Below, piece by piece: positions 50,200 to 62,671 of a stretch of 64,000 nt of DNA; the first letter of the stretch is position 1; each line of letters begins with the position of its first letter. This DNA is from Malurus cyaneus samueli (lineage: Eukaryota > Chordata > Aves > Passeriformes > Maluridae): positions 23,698,225-23,762,224 of the forward strand of contig CM019220.1 of NCBI GenBank assembly GCA_009741485.1, in the 5' to 3' direction. The notes under the pieces are model-generated. The model was not told the DNA's origin, did not search any database, and saw only the letters and a program-made list of their open reading frames with translations. The position numbers and the translations under genes are program-made.

Positions 50200-51276
50200 G
50201 GGTCACTTGGCCACTAGGGCTTGTTTGGAGGGATATTTGTGGGGTGGGGTCAGTGTTGAACTTCGTGGTCCAGCGCTCCTCCTCGTGCCCTGGGTTCTTT
50301 TGGGGCTGTCCAGATGAAGATGGAAAGGTCACTTGTCTGAAATGATAACCCAGGGTAAATCTCTCCCATTTATTGAGGTGTTCCAGCCGGAGAAGCCCTT
50401 TAGGATCAGATTTACGGGGCGGGCACAGCCACGTTTCCTGGCTGTAAACGTTCCACGTGGGTGGTACTCAAAGTCTGGCTCCTTCCTTGCAGAAATGCTC
50501 CTTCTGTATCGCCTGACACCCGTTATTTGTACCTTTATTTTTGCTCAGAGAGGGAGTTATTGAATTAAAGATTTAGCAGTGTCACTTCTGGTTACATCAA
50601 GCAACTTTGATTTTTAGATGAATCGATGATGAGTCTCAGCTCCTGAGCTTGGGGGAGGTTCGTTTCTGCCTTGAAGGTGCTCAATAAGAAATAAATCCCG
50701 AGTTTCTTGGGGAAAATCTCAGTGTTAGCAAAGGGTTCTTGCTCTTCACAGCTCCCATTTGGTGAATGAAGCCTCCCAGCACATTTTTGCTCTGTGGAAG
50801 GATTAGATGCTGCTGTTTTGCTGCTTAGATATGAAGGGGAGCTCAAATACTGCCAGCTCCGGGTGCTTCCCAGCGATTTCTGATCCCTCTTTGCAAATAT
50901 TTTTGTCAGTCAGCTCATCTGGCTGCTTTGACAGAGAATCTGGATTTTTCAAAATGCTGCTTGAGGACTGAGTGTACACATATCCACGTGTGGGGTTGAA
51001 GAAGAGGGTTCTGCATCACTGATGCCAGTTTTTTCCCTCTCTTATTCCCATGCCAGCAGTTGCTTAACAGCAGTGCCTATGCCTTAAACATAAAGGAAAA
51101 TACTCCTCCAAGAAGTGGGTGCTGAGCCACTTGATGGAGCTGGATTTGATTTTTTTTTAGGGATGTGTAAGGCATTTATTGAGGTGCCTCCCTTATCTGG
51201 GTGTTCAGAGCACAATATTTCACCTCAACGATTTATTCTCGCTACCAAATGGCACTTTTTTGTTAGATTGAACCAT

Positions 51277-51620
51277 GGAAAATTACCTTGCTGGAAAATC
51301 ACCCCTTGAAAAATCACTGCGCTGAAAAATCACTGCTGAAAAATCACTGCTGGAAAATCAACCCCCTGAAAAATCACCCTGCTAGAAAATCACCCTGCTG
51401 AAAAATCAATCATCCTGCTGAAAAATCAACCCCTAAAAAATCAATCACCCCACTGAAAAATCACTGCTGGAAAATCACCCCACTGAAAAATCATCCCGCT
51501 GACAAATCACTCTGCTGAAAAATCAATCACTCTGCTGGAAAATCACCCTCCTGAAAAATCAGTCACCCCACTGAAAAATCACTGCTGGAAAATAACCCCC
51601 CTGAAAAATCACCCCGCTAG
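51277..51620 (+). repeat. Minisatellite, ctgctgaaaaatcaccc unit, about 20 copies
   Basis: Units of 14-20 bases share the core 'ctgaaaaatca' or 'ctggaaaatca' followed by variable 'ccc', 'ctg' or 'atca' spacers. Mixed unit lengths and spacer variants suggest repeated unequal exchange. Confidence 0.95.
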
Positions 51621-53286
51621 GATTGTTCTTCTTATTTCTCCCAAAACCAAGGGCTCCCAAACCCTTCTTTAGGATGAGTATCAGAGCAGCCCTCTCCCAG
51701 GGCTCTTGTGGGGTTTTTATCCGGGGTAAACTGCCTGGGAAACAGGGATGTTGACCCAAGTGTTCCTTATGCAGCATCCTAATTCAGAAGCTCCTCTGTC
51801 TGGCAGTACAGAAATATTTATGTTGGCAAGGCAACAGCTTTTATGTCTTGACCTCTGTATCCTGCAGGGGACAAAAAAAAATCGGATTTTGTGCTCACGG
51901 AGGATGGGAGGTTTAACTTTTCCGTGGTTTTAATTATTAAAGCTGTTAAAATCGAGCGCGCGTTTTGCGCTTCCCAGCTTTCGGGGGGATTGTGCTCAGG
52001 CCTTGGGGAGAAATTAAAATTATTTCTCCTCTAACCTGCCTTGAATGGGAAAATCACCTCTTTTGCCTCATCTTTTACTTGTTTGTTTTCATAAAGAGGG
52101 GCTAATTCCTGCCCTCAGGAGAAGCTGATTTTTGATTTCGTGCTCCTGGCCAGGAATTTCCCCAGATCTCCAGCGTGGTGATGGCCAGCCTTGAGCTACT
52201 CAAGAGTTAATTAGAGATGTTTTTAATTCCACTTTGATTCCCAAGGGTCAGAGGAGGAATAAGGCGACACTAAAGGACTCTTTCTGAAAAAAAAAATATG
52301 TTAAAAAGCAGTTTTTGAAAGTCCCTGGGAGGGAAGAACCTCTCTCAAGTCCTGTTTGCAGTGCTGTGTTTCTCTAGGGTCACCTGAGCGTTGGTGAAAT
52401 GCCTTTGAATGCGAGTGGTTCTGGCCAAAATAGGTTATTTTTGGGTCTGATTTTAATCTCTCAGAAATATGTCTTAAGTCTTCAAAATTCCTGGCTATTT
52501 CTGAGTGAGCTGAAAAGTCACTGCTCAGGACAGATGATGGTATTTGAGATTAGAGCATCGCCGCAACCAAAAGCTGAGCTTCAGCTGCTGGGCGAGGTGG
52601 GGATGGGGCCTTCAAGGAGGGGAACTGAATAAAAAAACTAAAAAAAAAATTATTTCTTTTCAGTTTAGCTATCTGCAGAGCTTCCCCAGGTGACTCAGGG
52701 TGAGGTTATTTGAGAATGATAGGCTTTGAAAAGAGCAGGTTGAGATCAGATAAGAGCGATGTGTGTTTGGCTGTGTAGGGATGTGTAAACAGCTCGGTTA
52801 TTTCTCTGTGTACTCACCAGAGGCATGGAAATGCTCAGAGTCTCCTCAGCTGCCTCAAAAACCAGTGGGAATCCTTCCCTTTTCCCCTTTCTTATCTCTT
52901 GGTGTTTGAGCACAGAGGGTGGGGAGTGAAAAGCCAAACGCTGCCGTTGCTTTGCTTTATGCTCCGGCTTCAAATTCCTGAGATTGTGGCCACTCTTTTT
53001 TTTTTTGCTCTTGCCACCTGCTCTGCCTCTTCCCTGCAGAGCCTCAGGTGTGTCTCCTGCCTTCTGGCTGCCGGTGATTCACCTGCTAATGCAGCTGATC
53101 TCTGAACTGGCTCTATTTTTATCCTAAAGCAGGCAGGAGAACACCGTTCTAAGTAGAAGCTGATCAGACGGCGCTGCGGTCACCTAAAGGCTTCTAGTTG
53201 TTCTGGCTGGCTTCTTCCTTCAGGAAACAGAGCTGATAGCGTGGAAGAACTTGCTCTGGAAAGCATTTTGAGAGATTCCCAAATTT

Positions 53287-53382
53287 AAAAAGAATTTGAA
53301 AAATTAAAAAAAAATTAAAAAAATGTAATATGTATATGCGTATATATAATCGTAGAATCGTGTATGTGTATATATAGTTGTG
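53287..53382. repeat. A-rich and tatata tract
   Basis: aaatttaaaaagaattt and aaaaattaaaaa units are followed by tatatgcgtatatata and a second tgtatatatag. Confidence 0.75.
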
Positions 53383-54267
53383 GAAGCTGAAGGTTTTTCA
53401 GTTCAGCATGTAAAATAGAAACCCAATGGTTGCTGTTTTATAGCAAGACTGTGAAACTTTATTTTCCAGCTGTGGCAGGTGGTTTCATTCAGTTGAGCTC
53501 TGATTTAGGTCTCACAGTCGTGGACAGATGAGCTGTTTGTGTCCCGAGGTGCTTGTGCAGCATCAGCTCTGCGTTTCTGTAAAAGCCAAGTTACACTTCA
53601 GCGGTGAAGCTAAAAATCAAGAGATCCTTCCCTGAGTTCTCCCAGCCCGTGTGAGACCAGTTCATAACCCCAGATGCCCTTCCCAGTCTCGCAGCTTACC
53701 GGCAGGGACAAATAATCTTCCCTCCCAGGGCAGTGGGGATTAAAGCACAGGTCAGCGTTTGTCCTTTGGCTCGAGCGCGTTTCAGCAATGCTCAGATGAT
53801 TCCTGGTGATCACAGAGGCTCCTGGAGCATCCCTGATCCTGCTCCTCCTTGATGAGCAGCATGTCAGTCCCATGAAATATTTATTTCCAGATTCTGAGTC
53901 TCAGCCAGAGCAGCACCAGTATTTGTGTTGTCCTTTTTTAAAGGAAGGAACCTTTCTGTTGGGTGGCTTTTACTGCCGGTTTTCATCGGATCCATTTGGA
54001 ACCCATCCTGATCTGGGGTGGGAAAACAGCAGGGCTGGATTTTCAGGGATTTTCAGGGAGTTTTGTGTCCTTTGTGAATGAAGGCTGAGAGTCTGCAAGG
54101 AACTTTGGTGGGGTTGCTTGTGTAGGGGGAGCAGAGAGCTGCATTTAAAATCAGAGCCTCCAGAGCAAAGTGGGATTAATTGTGCTGTGCTAATTACAGT
54201 TCCATTCTAAATAACTGTTAAATGATGCTTTGTTAACCCTTTCCTATGATTATTTACCTTTTCCATC

Positions 54268-54310
54268 AGTGATCTTGAAGGTCTCTTCCAGCCTCGTTCA
54301 TTCTGTGTGA
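54268..54310 (+). mobile_element. CR1 tail remnant
   Basis: 'agtgatcttgaaggtctcttccagcctcgttcattctgtgtg' matches the last about 40 bases of a CR1 copy. Confidence 0.75.
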
Positions 54311-56121
54311 AAATAGAAGTTGTAATTTCCTGGTGGATTCTGGATTCCGGCCATAGGTGTTGGGATTTCCTCATGAAATCCCTGCAGGCACCTTTTCATT
54401 CAGGAAAAGATGGGAAAGATTGAAAAGATTCCTTGGGAAAGAACTGAGTGCACTGAAGGAAATTGAGCTTGTCCTGTGCAGGAACCCGGAGGAGGTGTCA
54501 GGGTGAAGCTCCTCTTTGGGATGTTCCTGTCACAGCTTCCCTTAACCTCTACCCTCACAAAGCATCTCAGGAATTGGCTGATAACAAATCCCCTTCCATC
54601 CCCAAATACAGCAGAAATCCCGTGGGATCCTGTGCCTGCTCTGCTTTGTATTTTTAGGTCCCCAGGTTGAGAACCGGCTGCATCAGTGCCATATTTCCCA
54701 TCCATAAAGCATGGACACTTCGTTCAGGTTGTTTTTGTGTGGAAGAACTGATGGAAAACCAGTTTGGTGTCGGGGTTTGACAGGGTTTAGTGGGTGCTGG
54801 AGTTGTTTTTTTAGGTGGTAATGATTTATGAAATGTGTGTGACCCTATTTGCACAAACACAAGAGCGTTCCTTTGGTTGTAGCTGGCACTGTCCTGTGCC
54901 CCAATTATCCCCGTTCTGGTGGCTCTGTCTCTGTCTCACTCCCTGCTGCCTTTTCCAGCCCTGTCCGTGTCCAGCCTCCTTTTCCAGCCCATCCTCACTG
55001 CCCTTGGGGAGTAAAATGAGGAATTTCACCGTTCCTTTGCTCCCGCAGGAGGGAGCGGTGTCACCCAGGTTTAGATGAGCTCTGCAAATTTGGGACACAC
55101 AATTCCCACTCGCACTGGGAATTTATGCTCATTTCACTCTTACACTGTTCAAACTCCAAGGAAAAAGTTGGATTTCTTTCTGGAGCCAATCTGAGTTGCT
55201 TTCCTGCAGAATAATCCCAGGAATGTGTCACTGCAGCCGTCACAAGCCTTTGGTGTTTCAATCTGCTGTCCCCTGACCCATCAGGGAACGAGGATGGAAA
55301 GGTTTGGGGCAGTGAAAACTGAACAGAAATCACAGCAAAACCATAAATCAGATTTTTTTTCCCCTTCTGAGATGAATAAAAATGGAATTCTGTGTGTTTT
55401 TTCAGCTGGGAGGAGCTTTGAGTAGTACTGACCAACAAGCAGTGGGTGCTCATGTAACCTCCGCAAAGAGCTTCCTACATAAACCAAGCCTAAATCTGGG
55501 CTCACACCACTGCAATTTAGCTTATCTTGTCAGCTCTTTTCAGCCATTCTCAGAGGATTTTTTTTTCCCCTTAATTCCCCTTATTCAGTGAATTCCCTTT
55601 TTTCAATGGCGTGGGGGGATTACATATGGTTTATTTCCATATATATTGGGACATAATTTTTATATAATGCATAAATACACGTAAAATGAAGTCTGTTGGC
55701 AAAAAAATAAATTAAAAAAATAAAATTAAAAAGTGCCTTTATTTCAGGCACATTTTCATGCATTTTTTGTAATTTTATGGCTGAGCTGGTGAGCTGTGTG
55801 ATGAGAGTTTGGAGTCAGGCTGTGCCCTTGCTCTCTGCGCTGGGAAGATTTGAATAATAAAGGCAGTTGTGTTCAACTCCCAGCTCATGAAATCACAACA
55901 AAAGTGAATTTTACCACCTTTATTTCTTCATGTTTGTTTAGTGGAACATGCACCCAGCAGGCCAAACCTAGGAAAATGTGATTGCAGCCCCAATAAAATC
56001 AGCTGGGTATTGAAATGAGTAGGATTGCAGTATTCTCACATGTATTTTTTTCCTTCATTTCAATGTCTTGTTTTTTCCAGTGATGACTTGTGCTTAAAAC
56101 CTTGGGCTTCTAAGTGGTTGT

Positions 56122-56494
56122 GAGGCTTTTTGTTGTTTTCTTGGGGGTTTCAGGGGCGTTTTTAATGTTTCTGTCACAGATTTTGGCAGTGTTTTGGAGG
56201 ATAATTTCTGGGACACTGTCATTGGGATGTGAAGTGGAGCTGTTTGTAGAAATTCAGTTTAAATTGCAGCACAGCTTTGGAAATCTGGAGTCTTTGAGGT
56301 TCTGCTCACCTGAATTTTCAGGAAAGAGTGTGGCATTTAATTCCTGTAGCTGATTTTTGAGCTGCAAACTACAGCTGTTTATATTAAAGTGAGATTTAAG
56401 GATAGGATTTTCTTGCAAAATACCAATAAACGCTGGGGGATCAATGCAAAAAAACCCAAAATTCAGATTTTTCAGCAGACTCTTGTGCTGCTTT
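56122..56494 (+). repeat. Left arm of a large inverted repeat
   Basis: Running from 'gaggctttttgttgttttcttgg' to 'cagactcttgtgctgc', this arm matches the reverse complement of 57,906-58,261 nearly base for base. Shared landmarks include 'tttctgtcacagattttggcag', 'ataatttctgggacactgtca' and 'ctgcaaactacagctgttta'. It contains a short extra segment near 56,322-56,338 that the right arm lacks. Confidence 0.96.
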
Positions 56495-56616
56495 TGCCCC
56501 CTGGGCTTGTCACAAATCACTTCTGGCAATAATTTGGGAATTATTGAGAAGAACTTCAACAGCCTTGAAATGGCTGTAAGGAGCAGTCTCAAAAGAACGG
56601 CATCATCTTCTTTATT

Positions 56617-57402
56617 GCTGCTGCTGGGGTGGGGGAGGCAGGGATTTTTGTGGTTTACAGACAGCCTGGGCTCAGGTTTAGGTGTTTTCTTGATAAAGAA
56701 TCTGCTTTTAGCTCCAGGATTTTTTATTTTGGGTAGTGAGCTTTATTTACTGCAGCGTTATGGCATTGTTGGTCCATAATTCCAGTGGATCTTCATGGTT
56801 TGGGGTAGATGAGTGAATTTCTGAGGATTTGATTAATGAATGCTTCATTAAAACTTCAGAATGCTGCCAAAATCTGTGACATAAATGTTAAAAATGCTGC
56901 TGCTGTGGTGGGGGAGGCAGGGGATGTGTGTGGTTTACAGTTCTGGGCTCAGGTTTAGGTGTTGCTCTCTTGATAAAGGACCTGCTTTAAGCTCCAGGAG
57001 TTTTTGTTTTGGGTAGTGAGCCTTGTTTACTGCAGCGTTATGGCATTGTTGGTCCATAATTCCAGTGGTTTTGGATAGATGAACAAATTTCTGAAGATTT
57101 GATTAATAAATGCTTCGTTAAAACTTGAAAATGCTGCCAAAATCTGTGACAGAAACATTAAAAATGCTGCTGCTGTGGTTGGGAGGAGGATGAGGATTTG
57201 TGTGGTTTACAAACAACTTGGGCTCATGTTGAGGTGTTGCTCTCTTGATAAAGGATTTTAGCTCCAGGATTTTTTGTTTTGGTAGTGAGCCTTATTTACT
57301 GCAGCATTATGGCATTGTTGATCCATAATTCCAGTGGTTTTGGATAGGTGAACGAATTTCTGAAGATTTAATTGATAAATGATTCATTAAAACTTCAAAA
57401 TG
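56617..57402 (+). repeat. Three tandem units of about 275 bp inside the inverted repeat
   Basis: Units begin at gctgctgctg near 56,618, 56,896 and 57,166. Each carries 'tgtggtttaca', 'cttgataaag', 'agctccagga', 'gtagtgagc', 'tggcattgttg' and 'ccataattccagtgg'. The unit junctions contain 'ctgccaaaatctgtgaca', which also occurs in the right arm at about 58,194, so the tandem unit and the arms share ancestry at that point. Confidence 0.95.
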
Positions 57403-57905
57403 TTTAAAGCTCCCTCTGTGTTTTGGGGGAGACACAACTGTCAAAATGTCTCTGTGAAAACACTGGAAACTTTTATTGCTCATCCTTTGGTTTATGCAGG
57501 AAAATCTCATCATTCCTAATCTGATTCATCTTGGACGCTTTATTCCCCAAATATCACTGGGGTGATGTCAGCTTTCCATTTCTCCAGCTGCCATTTCCAG
57601 CAGTGTTGAAATTCAGCGTATTTCCCTTTCTTTAAAGCACCGAGGATTGTGGTGACATCTCAATTTAATGTAAAAGATAAATGCCTCACTCTGGGGACTT
57701 CAGCTGTCTGAAAACACCTTTAAAGTCACTTTAGGGTTTTTTTTTTCTTTTCCCTCCAGGTAAAAATGCTCCTTCCTTTGTGGTTGGTGGGAATGAGTGT
57801 GGCAGATGGTGAATTCTTGGGAAAGGGGAGGAATGGGTTTGTGGTCACACCTGGGGTCACTCAGGGGGCACAGCAAAACCTTCAAAGCAGACAGGGAGTG
57901 GCCAA

Positions 57906-58261
57906 GAACAGCACAAGAGTCTACTGAAAATTTTGAATTTTGGGGTTTTTGTATTCCCCAGCGTTTATTGGTATTTTGCAAGAAAATCCTATCCTTAAAT
58001 CTCATTTTACTATAAACAGCTGTAGTTTGCAGCTCAAAAATCAGCTACAGGAATTAAATTCATGAAAATTCAGGTGAGCAGAACCTCAAAGACTCCAGAC
58101 TTCCAAAGCTGTGCTGCAATTTCAACTGAATTTCTACAAACAGCTCTACTTCACATCCCAGTGACAGTGTCCCAGAAATTATCCTCCAAAACTCTGCCAA
58201 AATCTGTGACAGAAACATTAAAAACACCCCTAAAACCCCCAAGAAAACAACAGAAAGCTCT
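57906..58261 (-). repeat. Right arm of the large inverted repeat
   Basis: Reverse complement of 56,122-56,494 with scattered substitutions (an estimated under 10 percent) and a few indels. The two arms give near-identical open frames on opposite strands (56,114-56,353 plus and 58,060-58,242 minus), which reflects the duplication and not a gene. Confidence 0.96.
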
Positions 58262-59119
58262 GGGATGTTCAGTTCTCACTGTCAGTGCGATGTTGGGGAG
58301 GTGTTTAGTTCAGAAGTGCAATTTGCAGCCAGATATCCGTGGTGGGTTTTTTATTTTCTTCATCCAGGAATTTTTGGAGGCCTGCTGGCTCTTTTAACGG
58401 GGAAAAACCTCATGTAACGCTTCCCTAGATAATTTTGTTCATTTTTCTTGTGTATTACATCACCTGAACCCATTTAATTGGTAACTGAGTTTGAGATTGT
58501 TTTTTTCTTGCTGTAGCCTTGGTGTAATTTGCCCTGATAATTGTTTTAAAGAGTTCCAGGTGACAAACGTGTCTGGTTGTAAGTACACACCTGAATGAGG
58601 TTGGGCTGCATTTGGAGGTCTTTTCCCTCCTGAATGGTGATGTTAAGATATTTTCTGGTCTGTCTTGGGGTGGGGCAGGGCAGCTGATCCCACTCAGCTG
58701 TGGGATCACCCTACAAGGAGCACCTGGGGAGCATTTAAGGGATTTGGAGGAGCAGAGGTCCAAGGGCTTCATGGAAGAAGGCAGTTTGATCTTTGGAAGG
58801 TAGGGGTTTCAGTTTGTGTTGTCTGCTGTCTGCTTTTTTAAAATAAATATTGTTGTTTTCCTCTATGAAGACAGTAGGTTTATATATTACAAAACTTAAT
58901 TTATAAATCTCTGTTTATATAGATATTATAAACCTTAATTTTGTAACGTAGTCTGGTGAGGTGAGGCTGCTTCAAACTGAGACAGACAAGGTGAGCGAAT
59001 TGTGCTGAGGTATTTATCTTACCGTCTGAATAAGAGGAAGATGAGTTGGGATTCCCTGAAATCCATCTTTTTTCCCTTTTTTTTTGAATGCACAGGATGA
59101 GTGGAGCTCAGAGCAGTGG

Positions 59120-59195
59120 AAAGTGTCCCTGCCCATGCAGGGGTTTGGTAATTGATCTTTTGAGGTGCTTCCCAATTTACTTTCTGTGATTTTAA
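59120..59195 (+). mobile_element. Degraded CR1 tail
   Basis: 'gtggaaagtgtccctgcccatgcaggggttt', 'ttgatcttttgaggtgcttccca' and 'tctgtgatt' are recognisable but shortened. Confidence 0.7.
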
Positions 59196-59789
59196 TAACT
59201 GGAAGTTGCTAAACTGTAACTGTGATTGTAAAATTATAAAATTAAATTATAAATTAGCAAGAGCTGCTAGAACTGTCCATCCTGTTTTATTTAATGGTGA
59301 ATATTCTGTATATCCAGGTCAGGTCCTGACTGTGTTCTCCCCATTTCCCTCAGCTGATTGGAATCTGCATAAAAAGTGGTGAAAACACCACCTTGGCAAT
59401 GCTGATGAATATTTGTGTGAGTCAACACGACTCTTTAGGTAATTGTAACACAATTGTGTGTCAGCAAAGACGATGTTTATTGAAAGAACTTTCTTGTTTT
59501 ACAGGAATTTAAATAATCAACAATTAGTTTTTATTTGTATATAATGTATATGGGTAAAGAAGTTTGGTTGGTTTTTTTTTTTTGGCTCTTAAAATTTTTT
59601 TTTTTAGGGTTTCAATATTTTTTGAATTGATTTGTTGTTTTTTTTTTTTTTTATTGTATTTATTTACTTAAAGTTTTGTTCACCAAGGCAAACAGCTCTT
59701 TGTTTTCTGAGGTTTCCACTCCAAGAGTGGTGGGTGGCTCTCAGCCCGCAGGAAATGCTTGCCCAGGTGATAAAGGTGAAGTGTTGCAG

Positions 59790-60137
59790 CATTAAAATGG
59801 CTGTTGAAATTTTTTTTTTTTTTAGGATAAAAGGTATTTTATTTATCCATCAACGTGGAAAAACCTCAGTTTTGTGGACTGGAGAGGTTTCACTGCTGGG
59901 AATCTCTCACCACCCTATACAAAGCTCTATTTGATAAATATGATTTATTTGTTGGTAGTGTAACCTGCAGGGTTGTGAACCCCCATCACTGCCTTAATAA
60001 TGTGGAATGGCCAACAAAGGTGATTAAAAATGGGCCAGGTTTATTAAAATTAGAATGCCTCATCTCTTGAAATTCCATTCCAGGCTGGACAGGGCTTGGA
60101 GCCCCTGGGGAGAGTGGAAGGTGTTACCTTTGCCTTG
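59790..60137 (+). repeat. Tandem duplication, unit A
   Basis: It starts 'cattaaaatggctgttg' and includes 'taggataaaaggtattttat', 'ctggagaggtttc', 'atatgatttatttgttg' and, at its end, the CR1 segment 'ccaggctggacagggcttggagcccctggggagagtggaaggtgt'. The CR1 part stops abruptly where unit B begins. Confidence 0.93.
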
Positions 60138-60530
60138 CATTAAATGGGCTGTTGGAAATTTGGATTTTAGGAGTTGGGCATCACCCAAACCCCCTGGTTT
60201 AAAATGAGTTGTGTTTCCCTGGCTGCCTCTTGTTGGTTTTTAGGATAAAAGGTATTTTATTTATCCATCAATGTGGAAAAGCCTCAGAGTTTTGTGGAGT
60301 GGAGAGGTTTCCCTCCTGGGAATATCTCACCACCCTATACATAGCTCTGTTTTGTAAATATGATTTATTTGTTGATGGTGTAACCTGCCTTGAATTAAGT
60401 GGAATGGTCAACAAAGGTGATTAAAAATGGGCCAGATTTATTAAAATTGAATTGGCCCATCTCTTGAAGTTGCAGTCCAGGCTGGACAGGGCTTGGAGCC
60501 ACTGGGGAGAGTGGAAGGTGTCCCTGCCAT
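60138..60530 (+). repeat. Tandem duplication, unit B
   Basis: It starts 'cattaaatgggctgttgg' and repeats unit A with about 70 extra bases near its start (about 60,170-60,237). It continues into a complete CR1 3' end. Confidence 0.93.
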
Positions 60531-60600
60531 GGCAGGCGTGGGATAAGATGATTTTGAAGGTCCCTTCCAACCCAATCCCAAACCGTTTTGGGATTCTCTG
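60472..60600 (+). mobile_element. CR1 LINE 3' fragment within duplication unit B
   Basis: 'ccaggctggacagggcttggagccactggggagagtggaaggtgtccctgccatggcaggcgtgg' and 'gatgattttgaaggtcccttccaaccca' carry through to the tail. The matching piece in unit A is at about 60,083-60,130. Confidence 0.93.
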
Positions 60601-62445
60601 TCAAAATTCACTGGTTACTTGGCAGGAAATGAAAAACTGGATGCTGGAGAAGAAATTCCAGTGCTGCTGAGATTTAGTTCATGTAAATATCCTGTGCATT
60701 CTAAATAAGAACCTTTAGAGAAAACAAAAGAGAGAAAAACAACCCTCCTAACAGACAGCTTTTGGTGATGCTGCAGGGACAGTCAGGCTCTGCTTTCCTT
60801 GCACAACCTCCCTGAAAATGCTGGAAGGGACCAGCTTAAAATACACCCTTAACCCCGCAGCAGTGTTGGCCTTCCTGGAGGAACCGATCCCTCTAATTAG
60901 CAAGGCACTGGAGTTTATTTTGGGGTTTGCTTTGTTTTCATTCTGGGATGTCAACTCTCATGCACTTAAAAAAAACAAAACAAAACAAAAAATCCAAATC
61001 CTGTCACTGTGCCGGGGTCTGCTCCAGCTGCTGGCAGCAGCCTCAGCCTGCCCTGAGCTCTGGGAAAAAAGAAATCTCTTTAAACGGCGAGGAGGAGCCA
61101 GGAATTGTTTTGATCTGCCCCAGTAGCTGCCTGGATGTGCCAAGCACATGTTTTGTGCGGTCCTAAAAGCTGCTCGAGTTCCCCTGGAGCAGCTTTTGGG
61201 AAGGGGCAGAGCTGCTCCCTCCGGATTCTGGAAGGTTGCACTCACTATCACACGTTCTGCTGCTGCTGTTTTTGGGTTTTTTTGAGATTTGGAGAGCGTG
61301 GCTGTTTTTTGTTTTCCAGTTGTGCTGTTTCCCAGTGGCTGTGTTTTATTAGGGATTTAAGGCTGCACTCGATTGTGTTAATTATTTTCTTACGAGCACG
61401 CGCTGGTGGTGCTGGAGTAGAGGCTGACACTCTCCTCGCTGGCTTTGAACTGTGTTTTAGATCTTTATGTGGGTGTTCTGGCACGTTTTTAATCCTAAAC
61501 ATAAAAAGGATTTTTGACAATGAATTTCAGCAGTGGATGGGGTCGGGTTTACCTGAGGAAGTGGCACAGAGGTGACAAAAAATAGAAGCTGTGATGGGAT
61601 AACTGAAGCCAGCTTGCATAAAGGCAATTTAGGGGATTAGCAGGGAACCGTATTTGAAGGGAGAGTAATTCTTGAAAGGTTTTGGTTTGGGGGTTTAGCA
61701 AGGACTCAGTTTGTACAAAAATAGCTCATTTTTCTTTTTTTTTCCTAAATTCTCCTTTAATAGTGTCATTGTAAAATAGCAAGTGTGGAAAGCATCAGAG
61801 CCAGGACTGTGAGGACAGAGGACAAAATTGGTTTCTGATTAGTGAAATCAGAAAAAAATTCAAGCTCACTGTAAAGTGAGCTCCTTAAAAAATACAATTT
61901 CTAGTGCAGTGCTTTGAGTTTAAAGAGGGTGCCTGAGGTGATGGGAACCTGCTGAATTTGGAAAACACTCTCGAGTTTCTTGGCTTCACCCAGGAAACAC
62001 AAACAGCAACGGAGCCAGAGGGCAGGATTTTTGCAGAGACCCACAATCTGAATTCCTTATAGTGGACTTTTTTTTTTTTTTTTATAAAAACCCTCATATT
62101 ACCAGTTCTGCCAAAGTAAAAATTCATCTTCACAAACCTCAAACAGAGAAGGATTAGCAGATGGATGTTTGCAATGGTTCTGTGTTGATTTAGAGTTTTT
62201 TTGTTTTGAGTTTCCAAAACAAAATTTTTTGCTTTTTACGGGTCCCGGATTTTCTGAAACGCTTGGGTGACAGCAGGTGCTTTTCAAATAGGAAGCTATG
62301 GAAGGAAACTCTTTCCTAACGGAGCATTCAGTCACATATTTTCATTTCTGACTGTTGTTTGGCATTTATTAACTGTTTTCAAGCACTTTTCAGGCAAAAG
62401 GTGCTGGAAGAGCCGAGTCCTCCCCTGCTTTAGGTTCTCAGCTCT

Positions 62446-62671
62446 CGGGAAATGAACCCTTTTTTCCTTGGGAAATGAACCCTTTTTTCCTTGGGAAATG
62501 AACCCTTTTTTCCTTGGGAAATGAACCCTTTTTTCCTTGGGAAATGAACCCTTTTTTCTTGGAAATGAACCCTTTTTCTTGGGAAATGAACCCTTTTTTC
62601 CCTGGGAAATGAACCCTTTTTTCCTTGGGAACATGAACCCTTTTTCCTTGGGAAATGAACCCTTTTCCTTG
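62446..62671 (-). repeat. Minisatellite, 20-23-bp unit, 10 copies
   Basis: The plus-strand unit is 'gggaaatgaacccttttttcctt'. Several copies are identical and three are shorter by one to three bases. On the minus strand it reads 'aaggaaaaaagggttcattt' plus 'ccc', the same sense as the array at 63,562. The lysine- and phenylalanine-rich open frames on the minus strand here come from this repeat. Confidence 0.97.

Noticed and set aside
51277..51620. Regular short repeats as a possible CRISPR array
   Set aside because: Units are contiguous with 3-8-base variable parts, and there are no unique spacers of about 30 bases. The host is a vertebrate.
56114..58242. Near-identical peptides on opposite strands as a duplicated gene pair
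   Set aside because: Similarity extends evenly through non-coding flanks of both arms, and the frames are short and hydrophobic by chance. It is an inverted repeat.
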